Positions 1 to 9,071 of a DNA stretch of 64,000 nucleotides are shown piece by piece (the stretch's first letter is position 1; each line of letters opens with the position of its first letter). A model generated the notes under the pieces. That model ran no database searches. It was not told the DNA's origin and was given only the letters and a program-made list of their open reading frames with translations. Location: assembly GCF_000517545.1 (NCBI RefSeq), contig NZ_BAIV01000006.1, forward strand, positions 1 to 64,000. The letters are read 5' to 3'. This DNA is from Bacteroides reticulotermitis JCM 10512. Its GTDB lineage: Bacteria > Bacteroidota > Bacteroidia > Bacteroidales > Bacteroidaceae. Both the position numbers and the translations under genes were made by a program.

Positions 1-999
1 ATCAGTTGGAAAGTCAAATTCCTGGGAGTAGGAAACGAAAGTTGGGGATGTGGCGGAAGCATGCGTCCGGAATATTATGCCGACCTTTATCGCCGATATT
101 CGACCTATTGTCGCGACTACGACGGTAACCGTCTGTATAAGATTGCCAGTGGAGCCAGCGACTATGACTACAACTGGACCGATGTATTAATGAAACAAGT
201 AGGCCATCGTATGCACGGCCTTTCTCTTCACTATTACACTGTGACCGGATGGTCGGGAAGCAAGACATCGGCTACTCAGTTCAACAAAGACGATTTCTAT
301 TGGACCATGGGCAAGTGTCTGGAAGTAGAAGATGTGATCAAAAAGCATTGCGCCATCATGGACAAATACGACAAGGATAAAAAGATCGCTCTTCTGCTTG
401 ACGAATGGGGAACTTGGTGGGACGAAGAGCCGGGAACAATTCGCGGACACTTGTACCAGCAAAACACCTTGCGCGACGCTTTCGTAGCTTCACTCAGCCT
501 GGACGTATTCCACAAGTACACCGACCGTCTGAAGATGGCAAACATCGCACAAGTGGTGAACGTATTGCAATCTATGATCCTGACCAAAGGCAAAGATATT
601 GTATTAACTCCCTCCTACTATGTGTTCAAAATGTACAAAGTACACCAAGATGCTACCGACCTGCCTATCGAATTAAACTGTGAGCAGAAGAGCGTACGCG
701 ACAACCGTACTGTTCCGTTGGTCAGTGCAACCGCTTCCAAAAACAAGGACGGAGTAGTTCATATCTCACTCTCCAATGTAGATACCGACAATGAGCAGGA
801 AATCACGATCAACCTTCCGAATGTAAACGCCAAGAAAGCGGTTGGAGAGATCTTATCTTCTGCCAATCTGACTGATCACAACTCTTTTGAAAAGCCCAAT
901 ACTGTAAAACCGGCCCCTTTCAAAGAGGTGAAGATCAATAAAGGAACCTTGAAGGTTAAACTACCTGCGAAGTCAATTGTTACACTTGAGTTACAGTAA
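1..999 (+). CDS. alpha-L-arabinofuranosidase, GH51, C-terminal part
   Basis: The reading frame is open from base 1, so the gene starts outside the window; 332 residues are visible. The fragment begins with the GH51 acid/base segment GVGNESWGCGG (Glu at fragment residue 13) and carries the nucleophile segment LLLDEWGTWW (Glu near base 403). A conserved HGLSLHYYT stretch lies between them. After the barrel comes the usual C-terminal beta-sandwich of GH51 enzymes (from about base 700). The enzyme removes terminal arabinofuranose from arabinan or arabinoxylan. It lies directly upstream of transketolase and rpiB, which would process the released pentose after isomerisation, so a pentose-use context is plausible (inference). 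The Met at base 61 is internal, not the start. Confidence 0.93.
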   Translation: MSWKVKFLGVGNESWGCGGSMRPEYYADLYRRYSTYCRDYDGNRLYKIASGASDYDYNWTDVLMKQVGHRMHGLSLHYYTVTGWSGSKTSATQFNKDDFYWTMGKCLEVEDVIKKHCAIMDKYDKDKKIALLLDEWGTWWDEEPGTIRGHLYQQNTLRDAFVASLSLDVFHKYTDRLKMANIAQVVNVLQSMILTKGKDIVLTPSYYVFKMYKVHQDATDLPIELNCEQKSVRDNRTVPLVSATASKNKDGVVHISLSNVDTDNEQEITINLPNVNAKKAVGEILSSANLTDHNSFEKPNTVKPAPFKEVKINKGTLKVKLPAKSIVTLELQ

Positions 1000-1056
1000 A
1001 ACAAGGCATAAGACTTATTGTATAATAAACAAGAAGAACGTCGAAATGGCGCTAAA

Positions 1057-1103
1057 AAAGATAACTCTTTCGTGTTGTGATTTACGCATAAAGAGTTATC
1101 TTT
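1057..1103. repeat. perfect 14-bp inverted repeat overlapping tkt promoter
   Basis: AAAGATAACTCTTT (1057-1070) and AAAGAGTTATCTTT (1090-1103) are perfect reverse complements separated by 19 bases. The right arm contains the -7 element of the transketolase promoter. It could be the transcription terminator of the arabinofuranosidase gene or an operator; the sequence alone does not decide. Confidence 0.7.
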
Positions 1104-1104
1104 G
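1075..1104 (+). promoter_or_regulatory. tkt-rpiB promoter
   Basis: TTG at 1075-1077 and TATCTTTG at 1097-1104 are spaced by 19 bases, matching the Bacteroidetes -33/-7 promoter pattern. The ATG of transketolase follows at 1143. Confidence 0.65.
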
Positions 1105-1142
1105 CCAACATTAATACTGAATTTTATTAAATCCTAAATAAC

Positions 1143-3151
1143 ATGAACGATAACAAACTTATGAATCGTGCAGCGGACAACATCCGCATTCTTGCAGCTT
1201 CAATGGTTGAGAAGGCCAATTCCGGTCATCCGGGTGGTGCCATGGGTGGTGCTGATTTTATAAACGTACTCTTCTCCGAATTCTTGGTATATGATCCAGA
1301 GAATCCCCGTTGGGAAGGACGCGACCGTTTCTTCCTCGATCCGGGACATATGTCACCGATGCTTTATTCTACGTTAGCGTTGACAGGCAAATACGCATTA
1401 GATGAACTGAAAGAGTTCCGTCAATGGGGAAGCCCGACACCGGGACATCCGGAGGTAGACATTATGCGTGGTGTGGAAAACACATCAGTCCGTTGGGACA
1501 AGGCCATACCTTTGCCGTAGGTGCCGCTATTGCTGCCAAATTTATGAAAGCTCGTTTCAACGAGGTAATGGATCAAAAGATATACGCTTACATCTCCGAC
1601 GGAGGTATTCAGGAAGAAATCTCTCAGGGTGCAGGACGTATTGCCGGTGCATTGGGATTGGATAACCTGATCATGTTCTACGATGCGAACGATATCCAGC
1701 TTTCTACAGAAACCAAAGACGTTACCGTAGAAGATACAGCTATGAAGTATCGGGCATGGGGCTGGAAGGTTATCAGCATCAACGGAAACGATGTAGATCA
1801 AATCCGTGCTGCTATTAAAGAAGCACAAGCTGAAAAAGAACATCCGATCCTTATTATCGGAAAGACAGTGATGGGCAAAGGTGCTCGCAAAGCCGACGGT
1901 AGCAGCTACGAAGCTAACTGTGCTACGCATGGTGCTCCTCTGGGCGGCGACGCTTACATCAATACAATCAAGAACCTAGGTGGTGATCCTGCCAACGCTT
2001 TTGTTATTTTCCCGGAAGTTGTTGAACTCTACGCCAAACGCGCCGAAGAGTTGAAGAAGATAGTAGCCGATAAATATGCCGTGAAAGCAGCATGGGCTAA
2101 AGCTAATCCGGAAAAAGCGGCCAAACTAGAAGCATTCTTCTCCGGTAAAGTACCTACCGTAGATTGGGCAGCTATCGAACAAAAAGCCGGTAGCGCAACA
2201 CGTGCCGCTTCGGCAACTGTACTAGGTGCATTGGCTACGCAAGTGGAGAACATGATTGTAGCTTCTGCCGACCTTTCCAACTCGGACAAGACAGACGGCT
2301 TCCTGAAAAAGACCCACGCTTTCAAGAAGGACGATTTCAGCGGAGCATTCTTCCAAGCTGGTGTGTCTGAATTGACAATGGCTTGTGTTTGTATCGGTAT
2401 GTCACTGCATGGCGGTGTAATTCCGGCTTGCGGTACATTCTTCGTATTCTCCGACTATATGAAACCTGCTGTACGTATGGCAGCGTTGATGGAACAACCG
2501 GTGAAATTCATCTGGACGCACGATGCGTTCCGCGTAGGTGAAGACGGACCGACTCACGAACCGGTGGAACAGGAAGCTCAAATCCGTTTAATGGAGAAGT
2601 TGAAAAACCATAAGGATCATAACTCGATGTTGGTTCTTCGTCCGGCTGATGCGGAAGAAACAACAGTTGCCTGGAGATTGGCTATGGAGAACAACTCTAC
2701 GCCTACCGGTTTGATCTTCTCTCGTCAGAACATCGTAAACCTGCCGGCAGGTACTGATTACGAACAAGCAGCTAAGGGTGCTTACATCGTAGCAGGATCG
2801 GAAGAAAACCCGGATATCATTCTGGTAGCTTCGGGCTCGGAGGTTTCTACGTTGGTAGCCGGTGCTGAATTGCTTCGCAAAGATGGCGTGAAGATCCGCA
2901 TCGTATCTGCTCCGTCTGAAGGTTTATTCCGTAGCCAACCAAAAGAGTATCAGGAAGCTGTTCTTCCAACAGGTGCTAAGGTATTTGGCATGACAGCCGG
3001 ATTGCCTGTGACTCTGCAAGGATTGGCTGGTTCCAACGGTAAAGTTTGGGGATTGGAATCTTTCGGTTTCTCTGCTCCTTACCAAGTGTTAGACGAAAAA
3101 CTTGGTTTTACTGCTGAGAATGTGTACAACCAAGTAAAAGCAATGCTCTAA
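1143..3151 (+). CDS. tkt: transketolase (one-base frameshift)
   Basis: Thiamine-diphosphate enzyme of the non-oxidative pentose phosphate pathway that transfers two-carbon ketol units. The N-terminal frame has the family start NRAADNIRILAASMVEKANS, the GHPGGAMG segment and the DPGHMS stretch. It leaves frame at base 1488, in the middle of the conserved ENTSGPLGQGHTFAVG motif. Adding one G (tcaGtcc to tcaGGtcc) restores it and gives a normal 669-residue protein. Later landmarks are SDGGIQEE, the cofactor-binding FYDANDI region and, in the second domain, THDAFRVGEDGPTHEPVEQ with the conserved catalytic-domain residues. The stop overlaps the rpiB start (TAATG), so the two are translationally coupled. 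Identity is certain; whether the gene is really broken is doubtful. Confidence 0.95.
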
Positions 3152-3585
3152 TGAAAACAATCGGATTAGCAAGCGACCACGCTGGCTACGAACTGAAACT
3201 ATTTGTTCGCAGTTGGTTGGAAGCTAAAGGCTGGGCTTACAAAGACTTCGGAACGGATTCCACCGCTAGCGTGGACTATCCGGACTATGCTCATCCGCTT
3301 GCTCGGGCAATAGAAACGGGTGAATGCTATCCCGGTATTGCCATCTGCGGAAGCGGAAACGGAATTAATATCACACTGAACAAGCACCAAGGTGTTCGCG
3401 CTGCTCTTTGCTGGAATGCAGAGATTGCCCGCCTGGCTCGCCAGCATAACGATGCGAACATACTTGTTATGCCGGGACGCTTTATCAGCATAAACGAAGC
3501 CGATCAGATTATGACTGAGTTCTTCAACACTGCGTTTGAAGGGGGACGTCACCAGAATCGGATTGATAAAATACCGTGTAAGTAA
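3151..3585 (+). CDS. rpiB: ribose-5-phosphate isomerase B
   Basis: Interconverts ribose 5-phosphate and ribulose 5-phosphate (RpiB/LacAB family). The 144-residue length is typical. Visible landmarks are SDHAG at residues 8-12, the catalytic cysteine in AICGSGNGIN (Cys66) and RQHNDAN around His99. The ATG shares its A with the transketolase stop codon, so the two form an operon that supplies the non-oxidative pentose phosphate pathway. A hairpin with a T-run follows the stop. Confidence 0.96.
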   Translation: MKTIGLASDHAGYELKLFVRSWLEAKGWAYKDFGTDSTASVDYPDYAHPLARAIETGECYPGIAICGSGNGINITLNKHQGVRAALCWNAEIARLARQHNDANILVMPGRFISINEADQIMTEFFNTAFEGGRHQNRIDKIPCK

Positions 3586-3608
3586 ATAGCTTGCATATAT
3601 TATGAGAT

Positions 3609-3643
3609 AAAAGGGGTTGTCCAAAGTCGGATAACCCCTTTTT
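3609..3643 (+). terminator. rho-independent terminator after rpiB
   Basis: AAAAGGGGTT-G-TCC pairs with GGA-T-AACCCCTTTT around the loop AAAGTC, followed by a T-run. The stem has one internal mismatch. Confidence 0.85.
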
Positions 3644-3766
3644 CATTTCATCATACCTTTTACCACCATCCGCACCATAAAAAGGCGATCATTCCGAATC
3701 GACACTCGCCCTAAACAGTAACAGAACGAGTAAAGTTATTTCAAAACCAAAGGAAGAAATCAATAA

Positions 3767-4531
3767 CTACAAAACGTTATACGGCATTTCTGCGGAAGCA
3801 TTAAAGACAAACGTAACCTCTTCATCTGTATCCAAATCTCTTGCAACCATATAAACAGTAGGCATGACATCAGATCTTACCACACTGTTCACATTAGCTG
3901 TTGATGTTCCCCAGTCCATGCCAAGTAGAATTTTCGATACAGCGAAGAAGTTATCGAGACTTCCCAATAGGCTGTACTTATGCACACTTTTCCCATTCAC
4001 TTCCTTACTAAAAGATAAAGTCAGATAAGGCTTGTAGTTTTCCACCGAAAACGCATAGGTCCCCTTATATTTTTCAGTATTTAGATCAGTATCATATACG
4101 TAGAAGTCCTTATTTTCATTGTTTGTCAGGAACAAATAGGTATCTAATACATAAGGCTCTCCATGCGAACTTATATTTTTCAAACCCATATAGGCATCCA
4201 CAACCTTAATATTCAGTAGTACCGTTTCATTAGTTACATTATCGCGTACCGTAATAACCGTCTCCCCCTTTTGTTTGGAGGTAAGATAAAGATTTCCCAT
4301 GCCGATTGAGCTTGATAGGTCTATCTTAACTTCCAAAACACCGGGATCGGCAACCTCCACTGTATAATCTCTGTTTCCCCCTCGGATAGGGATATAGCTT
4401 CCTCTTAGTAAAGAACATTCATAGTACTCTTTCTCAAATGACAAAGAATAGATTTCTTTCTCGTCATCGCTACATCCTACCAATTGCAGACACAGGAATA
4501 GGAGTATACCGGACAGACATTTGTTTCTCAT
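3767..4531 (-). CDS. lipoprotein of unknown function
   Basis: A 254-residue protein with an SPII signal: MRNKCLSGILLFLCLQLVGC, with the lipobox cysteine at residue 20 followed by SDDE. The acidic residues after the cysteine fit the surface-export signal described for Bacteroides lipoproteins. The N-terminal half (about residues 35-110) is beta-rich and resembles a bacterial Ig-like fold with a KGETVITVRDN-like strand, but I cannot name the family with confidence. It follows the DUF456 gene by 42 bases on the same strand and may share its transcript. Confidence 0.75.
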   Translation of the reverse strand: MRNKCLSGILLFLCLQLVGCSDDEKEIYSLSFEKEYYECSLLRGSYIPIRGGNRDYTVEVADPGVLEVKIDLSSSIGMGNLYLTSKQKGETVITVRDNVTNETVLLNIKVVDAYMGLKNISSHGEPYVLDTYLFLTNNENKDFYVYDTDLNTEKYKGTYAFSVENYKPYLTLSFSKEVNGKSVHKYSLLGSLDNFFAVSKILLGMDWGTSTANVNSVVRSDVMPTVYMVARDLDTDEEVTFVFNASAEMPYNVL

Positions 4532-4573
4532 GCTTTTATTTTTTTTAGTGTATATTGTTTTAATAACCGACTG

Positions 4574-5050
4574 CTAAACAAGTGCAGCGATAAACTCATA
4601 GCAGAAGTAGCCGCACAACAAGAGCTTCAACCCTGTACCAATCAGGAAGCCCAACAACGAACCAACACCGGATTTTAGTGCTTGATCCAATTCCCTGCGA
4701 CCTAGCAACTCACCGATAACTGCTCCCAGAAAAGGGCCGACAAGGATTCCCAAAGGCAGGAAGAACAGTCCGACAATTGTTCCGATAAGACACCCCCAAC
4801 TCCCCCACTTGCTTCCTCCGCCATACTTACTTCCCAACATGGGCGTGAAGAAGTCTAATATTTGCAGCAAAATGACGAGTAACAGCCAAACGAGTAGTTG
4901 ACTGATGTGAAAATGAACCTTATCGGTCAGATGTAAAAGAAATAAGCCGGCATAGGCCAAAGGAGGCCCCGGAAGCATGGGAATCACACATCCCAACAAT
5001 CCGATCAACATAAAGAGGACAGCTATTACAAGCAAAATGATGTCTGTCAT
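4574..5050 (-). CDS. DUF456 family small membrane protein
   Basis: About 158 residues, almost entirely hydrophobic, with the DUF456 signature GCVIPMLPGPPLAYAGLFLL near the start and Gly-rich transmembrane segments such as GTIVGLFFLPLGILVGPFLG. Function is unknown; it is an integral inner membrane protein. I chose the Met at 5050 (MTDIILLV) because it starts directly before the first helix as in relatives; an in-frame Met at 5065 is also possible. A -7 element lies 29 bases upstream of 5050. Confidence 0.88.
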   Translation of the reverse strand: MTDIILLVIAVLFMLIGLLGCVIPMLPGPPLAYAGLFLLHLTDKVHFHISQLLVWLLLVILLQILDFFTPMLGSKYGGGSKWGSWGCLIGTIVGLFFLPLGILVGPFLGAVIGELLGRRELDQALKSGVGSLLGFLIGTGLKLLLCGYFCYEFIAALV

Positions 5051-5078
5051 GACATTCTCTATCAATGGTTCGTACCGT

Positions 5079-5086
5079 CAAAGATA
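5079..5086 (-). promoter_or_regulatory. -7 element for DUF456 gene
   Basis: TATCTTTG on the minus strand, upstream of the DUF456 and lipoprotein genes. Confidence 0.55.
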
Positions 5087-5161
5087 CGAATATTTCACAA
5101 GTAGCGTACAAAAAGACTAACTTTTAAAGCGCATCTATTTGATTGGACAGGCCTAACCCGC

Positions 5162-6181
5162 TCAGTAACGACGAGAGGGCGTATAATCTACCCGGTAAAC
5201 GTAATCGAATAAGGTTTGCCATTCGTTGTCGGCTATTCCCAACTGGAACCCGTAAAAGTGCGTGTCGGCTCTCCGGTAATCCTGCATTTGGGAGATCAGT
5301 TCGGGGGTAACCAAGGGAATCTTAAAATCGCTAATCCACAACACATCGGCATTCATGTACTCCTTCTTCGATTGGAGCAGACCGAAAGTTGTCTTCAACA
5401 TCCGGGTTGCGTTCGTGTCTCCGGTAGCGGTATGCGAAAAGAATTCGAGCAGTCGGGCCCGTTCTTTGCGGACATCAATCGGATTGACAGATACCGAAAA
5501 AGCAATCAGAAAGCAGGCGCGTCGCTGGCGGTCGGCTATCTCCAACAACTTAACCAAAAGCGAATGAGCTATCTTCTCCGGCTTCCCCACCATACTGCCG
5601 GAGGTATCGAGACACACAATCATCGGTCCTTTCGTCGTTGCCGGCTTCTTTTCCAACCGACGGGCAGGCTGCATTATTTCGGACTTATACCGGAAGGACT
5701 GGAGGTTGCGGGTCAGGAATTTATAGACAAAAACATCTTCTAACTCTTCATCGACATAATGCGCCAGCTCCACAGGAAGCAAAGCGTTTAAGTCATTGCC
5801 CGTCGTTACGCCCAGAATGTCGCTCTTCGAAGCGTGCTCCAACCGATAGATATCTCCGTTCGAAACGGAGACCTGTTCTTCTCCTTCATCATCGGCTATA
5901 CGCCCCATTCGATTGGCCACTTTCACAATATCGGGATATTCACGTTGGATGCGAACGATCTTGCGAAAACGTTCAAAGTCGACCGTATTCCAAATACCGC
6001 TCATCAGTCCCCAAGCTTGATAAAACTCATCTTTCTCTACGCCATGCAACCGCAGGTATTCGGGCACATTCTTCAGATTGGCACGCAAGCGTCGGTCGAA
6101 ATCGTCTTTCCGTGTCTCGACCTCTTTCACCTTCTGTTCCTGCTGTTCATGTTGTAAAGCCTCTTTCCAATCCTCGATCAT
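5162..6181 (-). CDS. viaA: VWA-domain protein, ViaA-like (C-terminal part)
   Basis: 339 residues. The C-terminal half is a von Willebrand factor A domain with an intact metal-binding MIDAS: DTSGS at 192-196, the later Thr in GDTNATR and Asp in WISDFK. The N-terminal half (residues 10-100) has the helical region of E. coli ViaA, with matches such as the AWGLMSGIW segment. ViaA partners the MoxR-type ATPase RavA, which is encoded just upstream, in a chaperone-like complex. The start overlaps the preceding gene by ATGA. The frame also stays open upstream (GLWERMIEDW), and joining it to the preceding 142-residue product would give about 481 residues, close to E. coli ViaA. A one-base loss near 6210 therefore probably splits a single viaA gene. 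Confidence 0.85.
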   Translation of the reverse strand: MIEDWKEALQHEQQEQKVKEVETRKDDFDRRLRANLKNVPEYLRLHGVEKDEFYQAWGLMSGIWNTVDFERFRKIVRIQREYPDIVKVANRMGRIADDEGEEQVSVSNGDIYRLEHASKSDILGVTTGNDLNALLPVELAHYVDEELEDVFVYKFLTRNLQSFRYKSEIMQPARRLEKKPATTKGPMIVCLDTSGSMVGKPEKIAHSLLVKLLEIADRQRRACFLIAFSVSVNPIDVRKERARLLEFFSHTATGDTNATRMLKTTFGLLQSKKEYMNADVLWISDFKIPLVTPELISQMQDYRRADTHFYGFQLGIADNEWQTLFDYVYRVDYTPSRRY

Positions 6182-6606
6182 GCGTTCCCAAAGTCCGTCA
6201 TCGGCACACTTACCTCGTTGCCCAGTTGTCCCAAGTAAAAGGCACGGTCGAATCCGTAACCCTGATACTTATCACCGATCTGCTTAACCAATGCCTGCCA
6301 CCCATCCTTCCGCTTATCCAACGACCACTCCAATGCCAGCCGCATGCCTTCCTGCTCCGCCTGACTCCGCTGCATATTGTATTTCTCTTTCTCCAGATTC
6401 AGGTGGACAAACGAGATCATCGTATCATAAAAGACACGGGCACAGATGGGATCATTGAGTACTTGAAGTTTAACAACGGGATCGTTCATTACCGACAACA
6501 GATAGCCGTAAAGGGGTTCACGGTCGGTTGCCGAACATTCGCCCGTTGCCACATAACGGTCTAAAGCCTGTACATAAAACGCTAAGTCGTAGCGGAGGTT
6601 ACTCAT
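6178..6606 (-). CDS. probable N-terminal segment of ViaA
   Basis: 142 residues as read, beginning MSNLRYDLAFYVQALDRYV. The ATG at 6606 overlaps the ravA stop (ATGAGTAA), so it is coupled to ravA. It is mostly helical with no catalytic motif. Read alone it ends in SVPMTDFGNA, but the other frame continues into the VWA protein, and the sum of both lengths matches E. coli ViaA. I think it is the ViaA N-terminal domain cut off by a missing base around 6207-6212. If the split is real, it would be a separate small partner protein of the RavA/ViaA complex. Confidence 0.7.
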   Translation of the reverse strand: MSNLRYDLAFYVQALDRYVATGECSATDREPLYGYLLSVMNDPVVKLQVLNDPICARVFYDTMISFVHLNLEKEKYNMQRSQAEQEGMRLALEWSLDKRKDGWQALVKQIGDKYQGYGFDRAFYLGQLGNEVSVPMTDFGNA

Positions 6607-8142
6607 CGCCGTATCGCAGTTTACGCACATCCACACGCGCCCACGCAATTTCCTTACGGATGGTGTTGACATATTGTGTCACGTCGCGCTTGTCCGCATC
6701 GGATACAAAAAGGTTTTCCGACAACTCTTTCACACGGACATCTATCCGGTCATTAACGCCCTCCAGCTCCGTCTCGTAGTCGCGATTGGTCAGCGAAGTG
6801 TTTCCGAGCCACAACTGTTGCTGTTCGCCACGTTGCAGCCGCTTCATCGGGAAACGCACACCATTGATATAGATGTTTTTGTCGTCGCGATAGAGCGTGA
6901 TTCGCTCGGCTCCCTGTTCTTTCATTTGCGACGCGTCGGTAAAAGCCCGTATGATGGTTCTTTTGGGTTGCAACGGATCGGCATACATCACGCCCACAGC
7001 AGGAGCGTCTTTACCGTCGTACGCTTTCATTGTTTTATAATCGACAATAAATATATAGGTATTCCCCGTTCCATGATTCTCGATCTGGTAGTAGAAATGA
7101 TCGGTCACCGCCAAGTCATCGTCGGTGGTCGCCTTGCCGACGTGCCGCCTCCAAAGCTTCCCGTACACGGCTCACTTTCAGGTCGGACTTCAGGGAAAGG
7201 CTTATGGAACCGATCTCCTTCACATACGGGGTAAAGAGTGCCTGAACCACTATCCGGCGAATATCGTTGCTCTCTTCCGGCTCGTTCCATAAGCAGTGAT
7301 ACGTTGGCAAAAGATCGGACGCGCAAACAGATGGGCGGCCGTGTATGAACGCGGACGTTTTCAGCAGTCGGACAACATTCTTCCAACGGCGGTCGCTGAT
7401 GTAAACGTTGCGGTGCATTTCCGAACCGTCCAGTTCTACTTTCATCAAGTTCCGACGGATATCCGTAATATAAGCTAGCACATCAGCAGGTACTTCGACG
7501 CCTCGAATGGCTTGTTGCCAATCGGCGTACTCAGCGTCGGTAATCCGCCACCGAACATCTCCCTCCTCTTCTTCGGTATCGTCCAACAGCATGCGATAAA
7601 ATGTATCTTCCTGTTGCACGCATGTGGAAATAACGCGAATAAGGAAACGGTCCCATAAGGCTTCAAGCCCTTCACCCTGAGCAGGTAGTTCGTTGCTGGC
7701 AGCAACCAGTAGTTTGAGAGGTAGCTTCAACTCCTGATCACCATTACGGAAGAGCTTTTCGTTGATTACCGTCAGCAGGGTATTCTGTATGGCCGGTCCG
7801 GCTTTCCATATCTCGTCCAGAAAAACCACATCGGCGGTAGGCAGATATCCTTCAATAGCACGCTCGTATTTATCGGATGATTTCAAGCGACTGATACTTA
7901 CCGGGCCGAATATTTCATCGGGCGTGGAGAAACGGGACATCAAGTATTCGAAAGCATTAGCACCGACAAAGGCCTTTTTCAGTCTACGGGCTACCATCGA
8001 CTTAGCTACTCCCGGAGCCTAACAACAAAATGCTTTCGCCCGCCAAAGCCGCCAACAAAGAAAGTCCGATTTCGGTCTCTTTCTCATATACGCCCCGATT
8101 CATTTCTCCCAATAACAGTTGGATCCGTTCTTTTATTTCCAT
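6599..8142 (-). CDS. ravA: MoxR AAA+ ATPase, RavA-like (two frameshifts)
   Basis: AAA+ ATPase of the RavA branch of MoxR proteins; with ViaA it forms a remodelling complex linked in E. coli to stress and respiratory complexes. Pieces in order: start MEIKERIQLLLGEMNRGVYEKE; the Walker A GPPGVAKSMVARRL, which is broken near 8011-8020; the sequence FEYLMSRFSTPDEIFGPVS; Walker B VVFLDEIWKAGPA; sensor AASNELP; SDRRWKN; and, after a second break near 7150, a C-terminal region that aligns with the LARA and C-terminal parts of RavA. Repaired length is about 514 residues against 498 in E. coli. Both breaks shift the frame by +1: probably two C lost in the P-loop and one G gained at 7150. The stop overlaps the next start. 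Confidence 0.88.
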
Positions 8143-8181
8143 TCTTATATAATTGCACTTAGCTTACTAATAATTAGGTTG

Positions 8182-8189
8182 CAAATATA
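8182..8189 (-). promoter_or_regulatory. -7 element for ravA-viaA operon
   Basis: TATATTTG on the minus strand, 40 bases upstream of the ravA ATG at 8142. Confidence 0.6.
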
Positions 8190-8486
8190 CCCCTTTTCCC
8201 GTCCATTCGGTTTAGCAACGCCGCACTATTTTTCTTGTCAGATAAAAAGATGAAACGAACCGTGGCGGATTAGTCTTCTCCAACTCACTGATTACCCGCT
8301 ATCAACCGGGTAGAGCGTGCTATTTTTTTGTCCATTTGTGCGAAGGCTAAACCGCGTCGGCAAGTAAATTTAGAGAAAGAAATATAAAGCCTGTTTAAAA
8401 TAGAATAAAAGCCTTCTCTAGGGCAATCGTAAAAATAAAAAGGTACAAAATTACGCCGCACTTATCTGCTGTATTCAAATAAAAGC
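8190..8486. other. intergenic stretch between divergent operons
   Basis: About 380 bases separate the ravA start from the TPR gene. Apart from the two outward-facing -7 elements I see no gene, tRNA-like cloverleaf or strong hairpin here. Confidence 0.5.
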
Positions 8487-8494
8487 TATCTTTG
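8487..8494 (+). promoter_or_regulatory. -7 element for oxidoreductase operon
   Basis: TATCTTTG, 28 bases before the ATG of the TPR gene that heads the 2-oxoacid oxidoreductase operon. Confidence 0.6.
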
Positions 8495-8522
8495 TAATTC
8501 AGAATCCAGAAATTCAATAGAA

Positions 8523-8804
8523 ATGGAGCAATGGAATAACCTCAAAGAACTTATCAATCAGGGAAATACAGATCAGGCTATCGAACAACTTGATCAACTT
8601 CTCGGAGAGGGTTCGAATACTGGCGGAAAGGATACTCTCTACTATCTGCGCGGAAACGCTTACCGAAAGAAAGGGGATTGGCAACAAGCCCTTAACAACT
8701 ATCAATCCGCTATTGATCTCAATCCTGAAAGCCCCGCTATACAAGCGCGCGCGATGCTGATGGATATCCTCAATTTCTTTCACAAAGATATGTACAATCA
8801 ATAA
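8523..8804 (+). CDS. small TPR protein
   Basis: 93 residues with about two tetratricopeptide helices pairs; the clearest repeat is TLYYLRGNAYRKKGDWQQAL. TPRs mediate protein contacts. It is the first gene of the 2-oxoacid:ferredoxin oxidoreductase operon, 27 bases before the ferredoxin gene, so a role in assembling or tethering that complex is possible but is inference only. Confidence 0.85.
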   Translation: MEQWNNLKELINQGNTDQAIEQLDQLLGEGSNTGGKDTLYYLRGNAYRKKGDWQQALNNYQSAIDLNPESPAIQARAMLMDILNFFHKDMYNQ

Positions 8805-8831
8805 ACAGAAAACGTAATAAAGACAAAGAAT

Positions 8832-9059
8832 ATGGCAAAAATTAAAGGAGCAATTGTAGTCGATACAGAGCGTTGCAAAGGGTGCAATCTATGTGTTGTG
8901 GCCTGTCCGCTCGATGTAATCTCCCTCAACAAAGAGGTAAACATGAAAGGTTACAACTATTCCTATCAAGCGAAAGAAGATACATGTAACGGATGCAGTT
9001 CGTGTGCAACTGTTTGTCCCGACGGATGTATCACAGTTTATAAAGTTAAAGTAGAATAA
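8832..9059 (+). CDS. 2-oxoacid oxidoreductase delta subunit, 2x[4Fe-4S] ferredoxin
   Basis: 75 residues with two 4Fe-4S motifs: CKGCNLCVVACP (from residue 16) and CNGCSSCATVCP (from residue 56). The separate delta polypeptide is the electron outlet of multi-subunit 2-oxoacid:ferredoxin oxidoreductases. It sits 12 bases upstream of the alpha subunit gene, in the usual delta-alpha-beta-gamma order. Confidence 0.92.
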   Translation: MAKIKGAIVVDTERCKGCNLCVVACPLDVISLNKEVNMKGYNYSYQAKEDTCNGCSSCATVCPDGCITVYKVKVE

Positions 9060-9071
9060 AAGAAAACGAAT

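Noticed and set aside
1424..3151. Programmed ribosomal frameshift in transketolase
   Set aside because: No slippery heptamer or downstream stem is needed or seen, and the same type of break recurs in many unrelated genes, so a sequence error is simpler.
5638..6564. 308-residue reading frame on the plus strand opposite viaA
   Set aside because: It mirrors the high-quality ViaA frames on the minus strand, has no family match or promoter, and its composition (Arg, Ser, Pro, His rich) is typical of an antisense shadow.
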